Part shown: one piece after another, positions 1 to 8,568 of the stretch
Numbering within the stretch: the stretch's first letter is position 1
How the letters are laid out: every line of letters begins with the position of its first letter
Assembly: GCA_963737015.1 (NCBI GenBank)
Contig: CAVTQZ010000001.1
Location: 372,001 to 436,000, forward strand
Direction: 5' to 3'
DNA length: 64,000 bases
Origin: CAVTQZ01 sp963737015
Lineage (GTDB): Bacteria > Actinomycetota > Acidimicrobiia > Acidimicrobiales > UBA8190
The notes under the pieces: model-generated
Seen by the model: only the letters and a program-made list of their open reading frames with translations
The model's database searches: none
What the model was told of the DNA's origin: nothing
Made by a program: the position numbers and the translations under genes

Positions 1-132
1 GCATCGGCGGCACTCGGCCCAGAACCATCCGTCGAAGGTGCCCTGGACGATCGCCATCGGGGGATTGGCAGCCTCACGGGACGTGGGATGGTCCGCTGCT
101 GCGCTCGAATGGGTCTGGACCTGCATCACCAT
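1..132 (-). CDS. Hypothetical protein, N-terminal fragment (runs off the window)
   Basis: A reading frame opens at ATG 132 behind a purine-rich stretch (ggaggtacgggag) and stays open to the window edge, giving 44 residues. The visible part ends in FDGWFWAECRRC, so a CxxC pair begins at the edge and could belong to a zinc-binding site. It lies downstream of and co-oriented with the MarR gene, with about 100 bp between them. I do not recognise the family; an inner ATG (MAIVQGTFDGW) is an alternative start. Confidence 0.4.
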   Translation of the reverse strand, partial: MVMQVQTHSSAAADHPTSREAANPPMAIVQGTFDGWFWAECRRC

Positions 133-236
133 CTCCCGTACCTCCCGGTTTCTTCTCGGAGAGGTATCGGACGAAGCGCGGGGCGACCGTAGGGACCGAA
201 GGCCTTTTCTTCTGAAGGACTTTGGTCCCGGGCGCT

Positions 237-719
237 TCAGGCGACCCCGTCCTGCGAATCGCACGCGGACAGAAGAGCCGAGGAGGTCTTCTCTGCGATC
301 TTGGTCAAAGCTGCAATCTCGGATGCCGATAGCTGATCGATGAAGTAGCGGCGGACGGCAGCGACATGACCCGGTGCCGCGGCCTGGAGAGCCTTTCGCC
401 CCGTGTTGGTGATCGCGACGAAAGACCCGCGCTGGTCGGTGGGGCAACGCATGCGCTTGACGAGGTCGCGTTCGGCCATCCGGGTGATGTGGTGTGAGAG
501 CCTGCTCTTCTCCCACGCGAGTTCCCTGCCGAGCTCGAATGCGCGCATGCGGCCATCCGGCTGTTCGTTCAAGGCGACGAGAACGCCGTAGTCCTGGCTC
601 GACAGGCCCGACTCCTCCTGAAGCTCCCGACTGAGAACCGCCATCAGCTGTGCCTGCGAACGCAGAAGGCCCCGCCACGCATTCTGTTCTTCGGGCGTCA
701 GCCACCTCGGGGACTTCAC
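237..719 (-). CDS. MarR-family transcriptional regulator
   Basis: This 160-residue protein has the MarR layout: an N-terminal dimerisation helix, a winged helix-turn-helix at about residues 55-105 (GRELAWEKSRLSHHITRM is the recognition region, followed by the wing DQRGSFVAITNTG) and a C-terminal helix pair. MarR proteins are dimeric ligand-responsive repressors binding short inverted repeats. It lies just downstream of and co-oriented with a YceI gene, and an inverted repeat upstream of that gene (1408-1423) is a plausible operator. MarR-YceI pairing is common in actinobacteria; the ligand is unknown. Confidence 0.85.
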   Translation of the reverse strand: MKSPRWLTPEEQNAWRGLLRSQAQLMAVLSRELQEESGLSSQDYGVLVALNEQPDGRMRAFELGRELAWEKSRLSHHITRMAERDLVKRMRCPTDQRGSFVAITNTGRKALQAAAPGHVAAVRRYFIDQLSASEIAALTKIAEKTSSALLSACDSQDGVA

Positions 720-784
720 AGCATCAGCCTATGGCGACTCTCTTCGGACGCGGAAGAGCTTTGTCGCGTCCGTCGGCAGTGGAA

Positions 785-814
785 GAGCCGGACGGGTTTC
801 AAACCGTCCGGCTC
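785..814 (-). terminator. Hairpin terminator after the YceI gene
   Basis: A perfect 11-bp stem (GAGCCGGACGG paired with CCGTCCGGCTC) closes an 8-nt loop 7 bp beyond the YceI stop codon. There is no clear U-tract, as is usual for high-GC actinobacterial terminators. It separates yceI from the co-oriented MarR gene. Confidence 0.7.
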
Positions 815-820
815 CGATCC

Positions 821-1387
821 TCAGGAGTTCTGCTTGATGGCAGAGACGTCGAATTCGAGGACGACCTTGTCACTCACGAGAACGCCACCGGCTTCGAGCG
901 CAGCATTCCAGTTGACGCCCCAGTCCTTGCGGTTGACGGTCACACTCCCCTCGAATCCGATGCGCTCGTTCTGGAAAGGGTCGACAGCGGCCCCGTTGTA
1001 GTCGAACTCGATCGTGACGGGCTTGGTTGTGCCCTTGATGGTCAGGTCCCCGGTGACCCGGAAGGTGGTCTCACCTTCCTTCTCCGCGGACGTGCTCACG
1101 AACTTGATCTCGGGATAGTTGTCCATGTCGAAGAAGTCGTTGCTGCGCAGGTGGCTGTCTCGGTCGGCGTTTCCTGTGTCGACGCTTCGCGCCTGAATCG
1201 TGAGCTCGAGCCTGGAATTAGAGGGCTCGGCGGGGTCGAAGTAGCCCCTTCCCTCGAACTCCTTGAACGAACCACGTACCTTGGTGACCATCGCGTGCCT
1301 GGCCACGAACCCGATCCGTGAATGCGCCGTATCCAGGACGTATTCGCCTGTCAGGGCCTCACGGGGTGTTGTCTCGACGCTGGTCAT
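821..1387 (-). CDS. YceI family protein (lipocalin-like isoprenoid binder)
   Basis: The 188-residue protein matches YceI throughout: an N-terminal YVLDTAHSRIGFVARHAM segment, a central SVDTGNADRDSHLRSNDFFD motif and a C-terminal VTVNRKDWGVNW strand pair. YceI proteins form an extended beta-barrel that binds polyisoprenoid or other amphiphilic molecules. No signal peptide is seen, so it is cytosolic here, as in many actinobacterial members. The start is ATG 1387 with GGAGG 7-8 bp upstream. A hairpin terminator follows the stop. Confidence 0.9.
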   Translation of the reverse strand: MTSVETTPREALTGEYVLDTAHSRIGFVARHAMVTKVRGSFKEFEGRGYFDPAEPSNSRLELTIQARSVDTGNADRDSHLRSNDFFDMDNYPEIKFVSTSAEKEGETTFRVTGDLTIKGTTKPVTIEFDYNGAAVDPFQNERIGFEGSVTVNRKDWGVNWNAALEAGGVLVSDKVVLEFDVSAIKQNS

Positions 1388-1407
1388 GGTAGAGCCTCCG
1401 ATCTAGC

Positions 1408-1423
1408 AGTTGATCTGTCAACT
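1408..1423. promoter_or_regulatory. Inverted repeat upstream of yceI, candidate MarR operator
   Basis: AGTTGA-N4-TCAACT is a perfect 6-bp inverted repeat 21 bp upstream of the YceI start codon. Its position and size suit a MarR dimer, and a MarR gene is the next gene in the unit. The assignment is inference from context. Confidence 0.45.
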
Positions 1424-1906
1424 ACCGTTCCCAACAGGGTTGACACATCATCTATTCCCGCCAGGCGGAGGCTTTCTGGCCGAGCCGAGTTTCCTGAGAG
1501 TCCCGCCTCGGCATTTGTGGCTTATGCCGTCTGCAGGGCCGGCTCCTGGGACGATTCGCAGGACACATCGATGGAGGTCTCATGCGTACTGCAGCGGTCG
1601 CTCTCGTTGTAGATCGAAAGAAGCGTGGAACACCCCGCGAAGCTGCACCGTCTTCCCGCTCGGAATGTCCGGGGCCGTCGGTTGTCGCTCCTGAAGCCCT
1701 CACCGAGGATCGACTGTGACTCCGATCGAGATTGCGCTGGCATGAGGTACCCCTCCCTGAGGCGAGCGAGGGCGGATATCCGGCCTTGTCGCCGGTCGGT
1801 TTCTACCCATGCCGATCGCAGGCCCAACCCCTCGTTGTCCTCTGGGCGCGCCTGCGTGCATACTCCGGCACACGTCCGCGTGGACATGCCGGGAGGGGAA
1901 CCCCTG
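1424..1906. other. Intergenic region with no convincing gene
   Basis: About 480 bp between the divergent yceI and hydrolase genes. All frames give arginine/serine-rich, shadow-like translations. A stem (GCCGAG near 1479 with CTCGGC near 1512) is visible but matches no RNA family I know. It must hold the hydrolase promoter, which I cannot place. Confidence 0.4.
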
Positions 1907-2677
1907 ATGGAGATCGAATACAGGCGGTTCTCGACCAGCGACGGTGTGGGACTTGCTTTCGCCGACCTCGGCGTCGGTGAGACGGCTCTCCTGCTTCACG
2001 GGTTCGCTTCGGACTCGCGTACGAACTGGGTGCGAACCGGCGTGGTCGGGGCATTGCTCGACGCTGACCGACGGATAGTGCTCCTCGACGCTCGCGGCCA
2101 TGGTCGTTCCGAGAAACTTCACGATCCCGCGTACTACGGCCGGGCTTCGATGGTCCGAGACGTCCGGGAGCTGCTCGACCTTCTTTCCCTCGCCCCTGTC
2201 GACGTGGTCGGCTACTCCATGGGAGCCCTCGTTGCCATCGAGCTCGCACTCAAAGAGCCGCGCGTGCGCTCGCTCGTTCTCGGTGGTCTCGGGCTAGGGC
2301 AGGCAACGACCGTCCATCGCGATCAGGCCCAGGCCGTCGTCGAGGCCCTCGAGACCCAGGACAAGACCGCCGTCACCGACGCACGCGCCCTCGCGTTCAG
2401 AAATTTCGCGGATGCCACAGGCGCAGACACACTCGCTCTCGCCGCCTCGCAGCGAGCGACGTCCGATCCCTTCTCAATGGACGAGCTCGGCGCGATCTCG
2501 TTACCCACACTGGTCGTCAATGGTGAGAAGGACACGATGGTCGGCGCACCCGACTCACTCGCCAAGGCCATACCCGGCGCGCTTTTCGTGAGTGTCCCCG
2601 GGGATCACATCTCGGCGGTGGCGAAGCCCGAATTCAGCCGGTCGGTGGTCGACTTCCTCGGTGGACCCACCAAATGA
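1907..2677 (+). CDS. Alpha/beta-hydrolase
   Basis: A 256-residue alpha/beta-hydrolase. LLLHGFASDS is the oxyanion-hole HGF segment near residue 30, GYSMGA (about residue 102) is the nucleophile elbow with Ser, the acid is in the NGEKDTM strand (about residue 205), and GDHISA supplies the catalytic His (about 233). The ATG at 1907 was chosen over upstream in-frame starts because GGGAGGGG precedes it and homology begins there. It overlaps the next gene by 4 bp (ATGA), so the two are probably co-translated. Substrate is unknown; esterase, lactonase or haloperoxidase-like activity are all possible. Confidence 0.85.
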   Translation: MEIEYRRFSTSDGVGLAFADLGVGETALLLHGFASDSRTNWVRTGVVGALLDADRRIVLLDARGHGRSEKLHDPAYYGRASMVRDVRELLDLLSLAPVDVVGYSMGALVAIELALKEPRVRSLVLGGLGLGQATTVHRDQAQAVVEALETQDKTAVTDARALAFRNFADATGADTLALAASQRATSDPFSMDELGAISLPTLVVNGEKDTMVGAPDSLAKAIPGALFVSVPGDHISAVAKPEFSRSVVDFLGGPTK

Positions 2678-3573
2678 AGGTTCGCTTCGCGGTCGCACCG
2701 CCGACAGAGGCTGCGAGCGGGGCACGCCTCGGAGAGTTCTTGGACCTTCTCGAGCGCAGTGAGTTCGACGGGATGTGGCTCTCGGATCTTCCCTTGTCGC
2801 GGGTCGTCGACCCTTTGGTCGGCCTGGGCTTCGCAGCCGCCCGGACCCAACGCTTGAAGCTCGGTGCCAACGTGGTATCCCTCGGCCGCAATCCGTTCCT
2901 GCTCGCAAAAGGCCTCGCGCAGGTCGACCGGATCTCGAAAGGCAGGCTCCTGCTCAGCTTTGTCACGGGTATCGGCGGGAAAGGCGAGCGTCAGGCGCTC
3001 GGGGCAGCAGCGGCAGAGCGGGGCCTCGCACTCGAGGACGGACTTCGGCTCGCTCGCGAGTGGTGGGCAGGTGGACGGGTCACGTCCGAGTTCGGACAAT
3101 GGACTTTCGAGGAGCTCGAGCTCGGTGAGTTACCGGTCCAGGAGCCTCTCGAGGTATGGCTCGGCGGGATCGGGCCGAAGGCCCTAGACAGGGTGGGGCG
3201 GATTGCGGACGGTTGGCTCGGTGCGCTCTTGGCGCCCCGGGAGGCGCAAGGCGCGCGCCGCAGCATCGAAGACGCCGCCCGGCGCGCCGGTCGAGAGATC
3301 GATCCCGAGCACTACGGGATGAGCATCGCGTACTCGCGCTCCGAGCCGGAGCCGGAAGTGTTGAATCAGCTCACACGCCGTCGCCCGGGTCTGGACCCCC
3401 TCGAAGTCGTGGCCGTCGGTGACAGGGGGCTCAAAGACATCGTTGGTCGGTACCAGGATTCAGGCCTCTCGAAGTTCGTCCTCCGCCCACTTCCCGCGCG
3501 GGAGCTGAAAGAGCAGAGCTTGGAGGAAGAGCTCGGTTGGCTCGCTGAGGCAGTGCTCGATCTCCAGACCTGA
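2674..3573 (+). CDS. LLM-class flavin/F420-dependent oxidoreductase
   Basis: A 299-residue luciferase-like TIM-barrel protein. Typical elements are FDGMWLSDLPLSR near residue 31, LKLGANVVSLGRNPFLLAK near 60, SKGRLLLSFVTGIG near 90 and PLEVWLGGIGPKALDRVGR in the second half. Such enzymes use F420H2 or FMNH2; F420 is likely because cofC occurs in the same window. It overlaps the hydrolase (ATGA), suggesting the two act on one substrate. The substrate cannot be told from sequence. Confidence 0.85.
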   Translation: MKVRFAVAPPTEAASGARLGEFLDLLERSEFDGMWLSDLPLSRVVDPLVGLGFAAARTQRLKLGANVVSLGRNPFLLAKGLAQVDRISKGRLLLSFVTGIGGKGERQALGAAAAERGLALEDGLRLAREWWAGGRVTSEFGQWTFEELELGELPVQEPLEVWLGGIGPKALDRVGRIADGWLGALLAPREAQGARRSIEDAARRAGREIDPEHYGMSIAYSRSEPEPEVLNQLTRRRPGLDPLEVVAVGDRGLKDIVGRYQDSGLSKFVLRPLPARELKEQSLEEELGWLAEAVLDLQT

Positions 3574-3601
3574 GCGCTATCCGGACGAGGGAGCCGCAAA
3601 G

Positions 3602-5200
3602 TCAGTCGGAGCGTACCGGGTACCAGCCGTCGATCTGTTGATCTAGCTCGCGTTCGCGAAGGCGCAGAGCTTCCTTGGCGCCACCGAGGTCGATGAGCTC
3701 GAACCGTACTTCGCTTCCGGGCCCGACTTGCCCGAGCAAACCGAGGTCGGCCCGTATCACAGTCGCGATCACGGGATAGCCGCCGAGAGTCGCGTGGTCG
3801 CACATGAGAACGATCGGGGTGCCGTCGCCCGGAACCTGGATCGCGCCGGTCACGGTGGCGCGCGACGGGATTCCTCGGGATGGAGCCTGGATCGCAGGGC
3901 CTTCGATTCGGATCCCGACGCGGTCGCTCTGCGGTGCCACCTCCCAGGTAGTCGAGACGAGACGCTCCATGGACCTTTCGGCGAAGACATCGGGCCCCGG
4001 CACTACTCGAATCACTCGCTTGGCGTGGCTGGAAACCTCTCCTACGAGACGCCCGCGCGGGCGCACGACGGGACCGAGCCCGAGGAGGTCACCGGGCTCC
4101 AACGGGCCTGGGCCGATGTCGCTGAGCATGTCCGAGGAGCGACTCCCGAGAACGGGCGGCAGGTCGATCCCACCTCCGAATGCGACGTACGCGCGCACAG
4201 AGGCTCCGGTCCTGCCGAGACGCAACACCTGACCGCTGCGGACAGGGAGCGGCGTGTTCAGGGGAACAAGCGTGCCGTCGAGGTGAGCGACGACTTCTCC
4301 CACGACCGCGACATGGGTATCGGAGCTCATGACGAGCGTGGGGCCCTGCCCGCTCACCTCGATCGCGGCGGCATTGTCGTCGTTACCCACGAGACGGTTC
4401 GAAAGCCGGAGGGAAATTGGATCGGCGGCGCCCGCGTGGGGGACTCCGATCCTCGCCATCCCGATGCGTCCCAGGTCCTCGACGACCGAGATGAGTCCGG
4501 GATGTAGGACCTCGACGTGACGCTTCCCCGAAGCGCGCAGCGTTGCACGCCCGTCTCTGTGCACGTCCGTTGGTACATCGCCCTCTTCGAAGTGGACGCG
4601 GTCACCAGGCCACAGGACGGCATAGGGCGGCTCGCCTGGGTCGAAGAGGCGGGTATCGGTCGTCCCGAGGAGGTGCCAGCCACCGGGGCACCGTTGCGGA
4701 TAAACCGCGGCGAACCCTCCGCCTATGGCGAGCGAGCCGGCCGGCACCGCCGTGCGCGGCGTCGACCTCCGGGCGAGTGAGGAGAGCCCCGGGGGCAGGC
4801 CCGCCAAATAGGCGAAGCCGGGTGCGAAGCCCAAGAACGCGACCTCGAAGTCGGTCTCGACCACCTTCTCGACCAGAGTCCTCGGCCCGAGCCCGCTCGC
4901 AGCCGCGACGTCCTGAAGATCGGGCCCGTTGAACTCGACGCGCAAAAGGTGCTGACGCGGCTCGCGCTCCAGGCTCGCGGGAGGCGTCAAACACGAGATC
5001 TCTTCGACCGCCGCATCGAAGTCGAACGACCGGGGATCAGCCACGAGTGTGAGTGACCGGTGGCCGACCACCACCTCTTCGACATCTTTCCAGCCGAGCT
5101 TCTCGATGGCGTCGGCAAGGCGATGCCCTTCTCGAAAATCCTCGGTCTCACAGATGAGCGCTGTGTCCCCGAATCGCCTGAGATTTCGTGTAAGCGTCAT
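3602..5200 (-). CDS. pxpBC: 5-oxoprolinase subunits B and C, fused (KipI-KipA)
   Basis: A 532-residue fusion. Residues about 1-210 are the PxpB/KipI domain (FLGFAPGFAYLAGLP, then RCPGGWHLLGTT). Residues about 225-520 are the PxpC/KipA domain (VVEDLGRIGMARIGVPHAGA, then AYVAFGGGIDLP). With PxpA these subunits form an ATP-dependent 5-oxoprolinase converting pyroglutamate to glutamate. The gene starts inside the pxpA stop (ATGA), so it is translated after pxpA. B-C fusions are known in actinobacteria; in most bacteria the two are separate. Confidence 0.92.
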   Translation of the reverse strand: MTLTRNLRRFGDTALICETEDFREGHRLADAIEKLGWKDVEEVVVGHRSLTLVADPRSFDFDAAVEEISCLTPPASLEREPRQHLLRVEFNGPDLQDVAAASGLGPRTLVEKVVETDFEVAFLGFAPGFAYLAGLPPGLSSLARRSTPRTAVPAGSLAIGGGFAAVYPQRCPGGWHLLGTTDTRLFDPGEPPYAVLWPGDRVHFEEGDVPTDVHRDGRATLRASGKRHVEVLHPGLISVVEDLGRIGMARIGVPHAGAADPISLRLSNRLVGNDDNAAAIEVSGQGPTLVMSSDTHVAVVGEVVAHLDGTLVPLNTPLPVRSGQVLRLGRTGASVRAYVAFGGGIDLPPVLGSRSSDMLSDIGPGPLEPGDLLGLGPVVRPRGRLVGEVSSHAKRVIRVVPGPDVFAERSMERLVSTTWEVAPQSDRVGIRIEGPAIQAPSRGIPSRATVTGAIQVPGDGTPIVLMCDHATLGGYPVIATVIRADLGLLGQVGPGSEVRFELIDLGGAKEALRLRERELDQQIDGWYPVRSD

Positions 5201-5952
5201 CTCACGAACGGAACGACCTCGACACCGACCCGGGAAAGCTGATCGCGGACTTCCCGGACGATGTCGAGCGCGTCGGGCGTGTCACCGTGCACGCAGATGG
5301 AGGATCCCGAAAGCTCGATCGGGGGTCCGTCCAGCGTCTCGACGAGGCACTCCGTGGCCAAAGAGACAGCGCGTCGGGCGACCTCCGACGCATCGGTCAA
5401 GACTGCGCCGGGGCGATCTCTTGGTACCAGCGTTCCGTCAGCGAGATATGCACGATCCGCGAAGACCTCGGTCGCGACCTCTAGACCAGCGGCTTCGGCG
5501 AGAGCAACGGCAAGGGATCCCGCAGGGGCCAAAAGCGCGAGACCGCCGTACTCGCGGAGCGCGTCGAGCACGGAACCTGCTGTGACCTCGTCGACAGCCA
5601 TCCGGTTGTAGAGGGCTCCGTGCGGCTTCACGTAGTGCAGGCCGACGCCACTTCGACGCGCAACGCCGTCGAGGGCACCTATCTGGTAGAGCAGTTCGTC
5701 GGTCAACCTGCTCGGATCCAGGTCCATCGAGACACGTCCGAATCCCTCTCGGTCGGGGTATGAAGGGTGCGCACCTATCACCACACCTTGTGCTGCAGCC
5801 GCTTCCACTGTGCGGTGCATCACCTCGGGGTTCCCTGCGTGAAAACCGCAGGCGACGCTCGCGCTCGTGACGAACCGCATGATCTCGGGACCGACCGAAT
5901 CGGCGTCCTCCTCCTCGCCCACGTCCGCGTTGAGGTCGATGGAAGGCGCCAT
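5197..5952 (-). CDS. pxpA: 5-oxoprolinase subunit A (LamB/YcsF family)
   Basis: The 251-residue protein has the family hallmarks DLNADVGEE at residue 6, ACGFHAGNPEVM near 35, HPSYPDREGFGRVSM near 62 and VKPHGALYNRM near 107. It is the catalytic partner of PxpBC in cleaving 5-oxoproline. ATG 5952 is where homology begins; longer open frame upstream is a shadow of the MgtC-like gene. First gene of the pxpA-pxpBC unit. Confidence 0.93.
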   Translation of the reverse strand: MAPSIDLNADVGEEEDADSVGPEIMRFVTSASVACGFHAGNPEVMHRTVEAAAAQGVVIGAHPSYPDREGFGRVSMDLDPSRLTDELLYQIGALDGVARRSGVGLHYVKPHGALYNRMAVDEVTAGSVLDALREYGGLALLAPAGSLAVALAEAAGLEVATEVFADRAYLADGTLVPRDRPGAVLTDASEVARRAVSLATECLVETLDGPPIELSGSSICVHGDTPDALDIVREVRDQLSRVGVEVVPFVR

Positions 5953-5963
5953 GCCCGGGCAGC

Positions 5964-6713
5964 TCAGTCGCTCGCGACGTTGGCGTCGTCCGCTGAAACG
6001 GCTTCCACGTGGTCGATCTCCGAGAGAGCGGCGGCAAGATCGTTCACCGAGCCACGCCCGTGCAGGTGCAAGGTCAACTCCACCATTGCCTCGTCCCTGC
6101 CGTCCTGGTCGGATGGAGGACGCGAGCTGCGATAGCCCAACGATGCGGTCGACACGTGATCGACAGCGAAGCCCCCGTCTGTCGCCACCTTGAGGATGTC
6201 CCGCAAGATGCCCCTTCCGTCGGGATAGCGGACGCGGATCAGCGAGGTCGCTGTGGCCGAGCGGGGAAGCATTCGTGCGACCGGGGCGAAGACCAGTGTG
6301 ACCACGAAGTAGAAAGCCGTCGTAACGACGGCGAGGATCGGGAGCCCTGCCCCGGCGGCGGCACCGACCGCAGCCGTGATCCAGATCGCTGCCGCTGTGG
6401 TGAGCCCCCTCACCGAGTCGCCCCTCACGAAGATCAACCCCGCTCCGATGAAGCCGATGCCGGTGACGATCTGAGCGGCCACCCGGGAGGGGTCGAGGAC
6501 GACATGGCCCGGTTTCAGCACGTCGGTGAAGCCGTACTTGCTGACGAGCATGAAGAGCGCGGCGCCGATTCCAACGAGCGAGTGGGTCCGAAGCCCCGCT
6601 GCCTTCTGCCGGACCTCGCGTTCGAGCCCTATGAGAGCAGAAAGGACAAAGGCCAGGCCGAGCTCGCCGACCTGCAGCCAGCCCTCCACGTTCGGGGCCG
6701 ATGCCGCAGTCAC
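5964..6713 (-). CDS. MgtC/SapB family membrane protein
   Basis: Four or five membrane segments occupy the first 150 residues, with the conserved SALIGLEREVRQKAAGLRTH block after the first helix and GIGFIGAGLIFVRGDSVRGLTTAAAIW further on. A soluble C-terminal domain (about residues 150-249) resembles the ACT-like tail of MgtC proteins. MgtC is linked to growth under low Mg and modulates membrane ATPases; it is not itself proven to be a Mg pump. The start is unclear: GTG 6713 is used, with in-frame TTG/GTG codons about 30 bp upstream also possible. The next gene, pxpA, is only 11 bp downstream. Confidence 0.85.
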   Translation of the reverse strand: MTAASAPNVEGWLQVGELGLAFVLSALIGLEREVRQKAAGLRTHSLVGIGAALFMLVSKYGFTDVLKPGHVVLDPSRVAAQIVTGIGFIGAGLIFVRGDSVRGLTTAAAIWITAAVGAAAGAGLPILAVVTTAFYFVVTLVFAPVARMLPRSATATSLIRVRYPDGRGILRDILKVATDGGFAVDHVSTASLGYRSSRPPSDQDGRDEAMVELTLHLHGRGSVNDLAAALSEIDHVEAVSADDANVASD

Positions 6714-6784
6714 ACCGGAGGAAAGCCCCGGAACGAACACGAACAGCAAGGGTAACGACTTCCGATGAAGGGTAGGACCTCCTT

Positions 6785-7389
6785 GTGGCAAGTGACATGC
6801 AGGACGACGAAAGGGCGGGCCCTGGCGGCGAAGCGGCCTCGACGGCCGTACCGCCACCGGCGGATCTCGTGGGAGCGCTCGAGCAGGACCACGAAGAGAT
6901 AAAGGTGCGTTTTGCAGAGTTGGAGGCTGCGGGGCCCGACACGCGGGGGAGTTCTTCTGGAAGCTCACCGACCAGCTCGTGCGACACGAGGTGGCGGAAG
7001 AGGTCGTCGTCTATCCCGCGTTGCGGCAGGTTCCTGGAGGCGCAGAGCTGGTGGAGGCACGGGTAAACGAGCAGGGGGAAGCCGAGCAACGACTCTCGCG
7101 GATGGAGAAGCTCGCCCCTGGAAGCGAAGAGTTCTCGACGGAGCTTGCCAGCCTCAAGTCGAGCGTGCTCGAGCACGCGCGCCTCGAGGAGGTTCAAGCG
7201 TTTCCGTTTCTCGCGGGGTTTGCGTCGAGCGAAGAGCTGATCGCCCTGGCCGAGCGTTACCGCGCTGCGAAGCTTGCTGCACCGAGCCATCCCCACCCGC
7301 GGCTGCCCGATTCACCACCGGGTAACAGGATTCTCGGTCCGGTGGCCGCTCTGTACGACCGCATACGCGACTCAGCGGCAAGTCGTTGA
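6785..7389 (+). CDS. Hemerythrin HHE-domain protein, frameshifted in the assembly
   Basis: The N-terminal part (LVGALEQDHEEIKVRFAEL) and the part starting at 6950 (GEFFWKLTDQLVRHEVAEE) together make one hemerythrin-like four-helix protein of about 200 residues. They sit in different frames and join if one G is restored in the G-run at 6944-6949. Metal ligands are visible as DHEEI, the RHEVAEEVVVYP segment and EHARLEE. Hemerythrins bind di-iron and respond to O2, NO or oxidants. It overlaps the udgX start (TTGA). The frameshift is probably a sequence error. Confidence 0.8.
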
Positions 7390-8027
7390 CGACGGCACCA
7401 AAAAGCGCCACGAGCGCCGCGGAGTACCTGCCTCGCAACACCCGCAGCCTCGCTGCCCTGCGAAAGGCAGCGGCAAGCTGCAAAGGCTGCGCGCTCTTCG
7501 AGCATGCCACTCAGACCGTGTTCGGGGAAGGTGACCCACACGGACGTGTGATGATGGTGGGGGAGCAGCCAGGCGATCGAGAGGACACGGAGGGGCATCC
7601 GTTTGTCGGTCCTTCAGGGCGCCTGCTCGACGAGGCCATGGTCGAGGCCGGTATCGAGCGTGCCAAGGTTTATGTGACCAACGCGGTGAAGCACTTCAAG
7701 TGGGAGCCCCGTGGCAAGGGCAGGCTGCACAAGAAACCGTCCTCCCGTGAGGTCGCAGCGTGCGGCCCGTGGTTGCGTGCTGAGATCGACGCTGTCGAGC
7801 CGGAGATCGTGGTCTGCCTGGGAGCGACGGCTGCGCAGGCTCTCATGGGGCGCGACTTCCGAGTCACGCGCGACCGAGGAAGGATCCTCCAAACACTCGA
7901 CGCCCTGTCGGTGATGGCAACCACGCATCCGGCTGCGGTGCTTCGAGCCCCCGACGAGGCCGCGCGCCGTGCCGAGCACGCGCACCTCGTCGACGATCTC
8001 AGGAAAGTCGCCCACTACCTGGCATAG
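7386..8027 (+). CDS. udgX: UdgX-type uracil-DNA glycosylase
   Basis: A 213-residue family-4-like uracil glycosylase. The four-cysteine Fe-S layout begins at SCKGCALFEHA (residue 32). The active-site strand is VGEQPGDREDTEGHPFVGP (about 57-76), followed by YVTNAVKHFKWEPRG. The UdgX-specific insert reads GKGRLHKKP where characterised members have KRRIH; its His forms a covalent bond to the abasic site in UdgX. The C-terminal motif is THPAAVLRAP. TTG 7386 overlaps the hemerythrin stop (TTGA). The G in place of the middle Arg deserves attention. Confidence 0.9.
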   Translation: MTTAPKSATSAAEYLPRNTRSLAALRKAAASCKGCALFEHATQTVFGEGDPHGRVMMVGEQPGDREDTEGHPFVGPSGRLLDEAMVEAGIERAKVYVTNAVKHFKWEPRGKGRLHKKPSSREVAACGPWLRAEIDAVEPEIVVCLGATAAQALMGRDFRVTRDRGRILQTLDALSVMATTHPAAVLRAPDEAARRAEHAHLVDDLRKVAHYLA

Positions 8028-8035
8028 GCGGAGTC

Positions 8036-8542
8036 CTACGGGAAGGTGGCGAGACCCTTTATATACGCCGCCTGACCGGTGTGCTGAAGGTCGTCGGACA
8101 CGATGCTCACCAGCCTTACTCCGAGCGTGACTGGTGGGTCCCAGTGTTCGTCCACGATGCGATCGAGATCGGCGGCGTCGAGCGCTCTTACGTATCTCGT
8201 CGTGTGCTCGAAGACGGCGTCGTGGTACCCGGTGAGGATCTCGGCGCTGGCTCGTACCTTTCCTACTTCCTCGCCGCTGTGCCCGTAGCCGGTCGCCGAG
8301 GGTTCGAAAGGAAGGTCGAAGCGTTTCATCCAACCTTTCGAGACCCATAGCTGTTCGGTATCGGCGACGCCGGCGATGTGATCGTCCTCGATGCGCGTGA
8401 GATGCCACACGAGCCATGCGATGGAGTTTGCGTCGCCATCCGGCCGGAAGCAGAGCTGCTCGGAAGTCAACCCGTCCACGACTTCGTGAACCTCTTCCCG
8501 GATCCTGCTGAAAGCGTCATAGAGCAACTCGCCGATCTCCAT
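8036..8542 (-). CDS. DinB-superfamily protein (DUF664, mycothiol-transferase-like)
   Basis: A 168-residue four-helix DinB-fold protein. The IAWLVWHLTRIEDDHIAGV motif (about residues 40-58) carries the first metal-ligand His, and SDDLQHTGQAAYIKG near the C terminus gives the second His pair. Actinobacterial members include mycothiol- or thiol-dependent transferases; the substrate is unknown. It is convergent with udgX, 8 bp away, and follows the P450 gene on the same strand. Confidence 0.8.
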   Translation of the reverse strand: MEIGELLYDAFSRIREEVHEVVDGLTSEQLCFRPDGDANSIAWLVWHLTRIEDDHIAGVADTEQLWVSKGWMKRFDLPFEPSATGYGHSGEEVGKVRASAEILTGYHDAVFEHTTRYVRALDAADLDRIVDEHWDPPVTLGVRLVSIVSDDLQHTGQAAYIKGLATFP

Positions 8543-8568
8543 ATCACCCCTTTGTTCGTCTCGCCGGG

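Noticed and set aside
38..343. 101-aa frame on the plus strand at the window start
   Set aside because: Arg/Ser-rich shadow of the MarR gene and the partial minus-strand gene, with no ribosome site.
1476..1515. Possible glycine-riboswitch-like sequence (actctcagg) on the minus strand
   Set aside because: Only a short resemblance; the paired aptamer core is absent and the direction does not lead into a glycine-related gene.
1522..1887. 121-aa minus-strand frame in the yceI-hydrolase gap
   Set aside because: Unbalanced composition, no recognisable family and no Shine-Dalgarno; treated as non-coding.
5197..7296. 699-aa frame extending pxpA far upstream
   Set aside because: The added part is a shadow of the MgtC-like gene on the same strand; pxpA homology starts at 5952.
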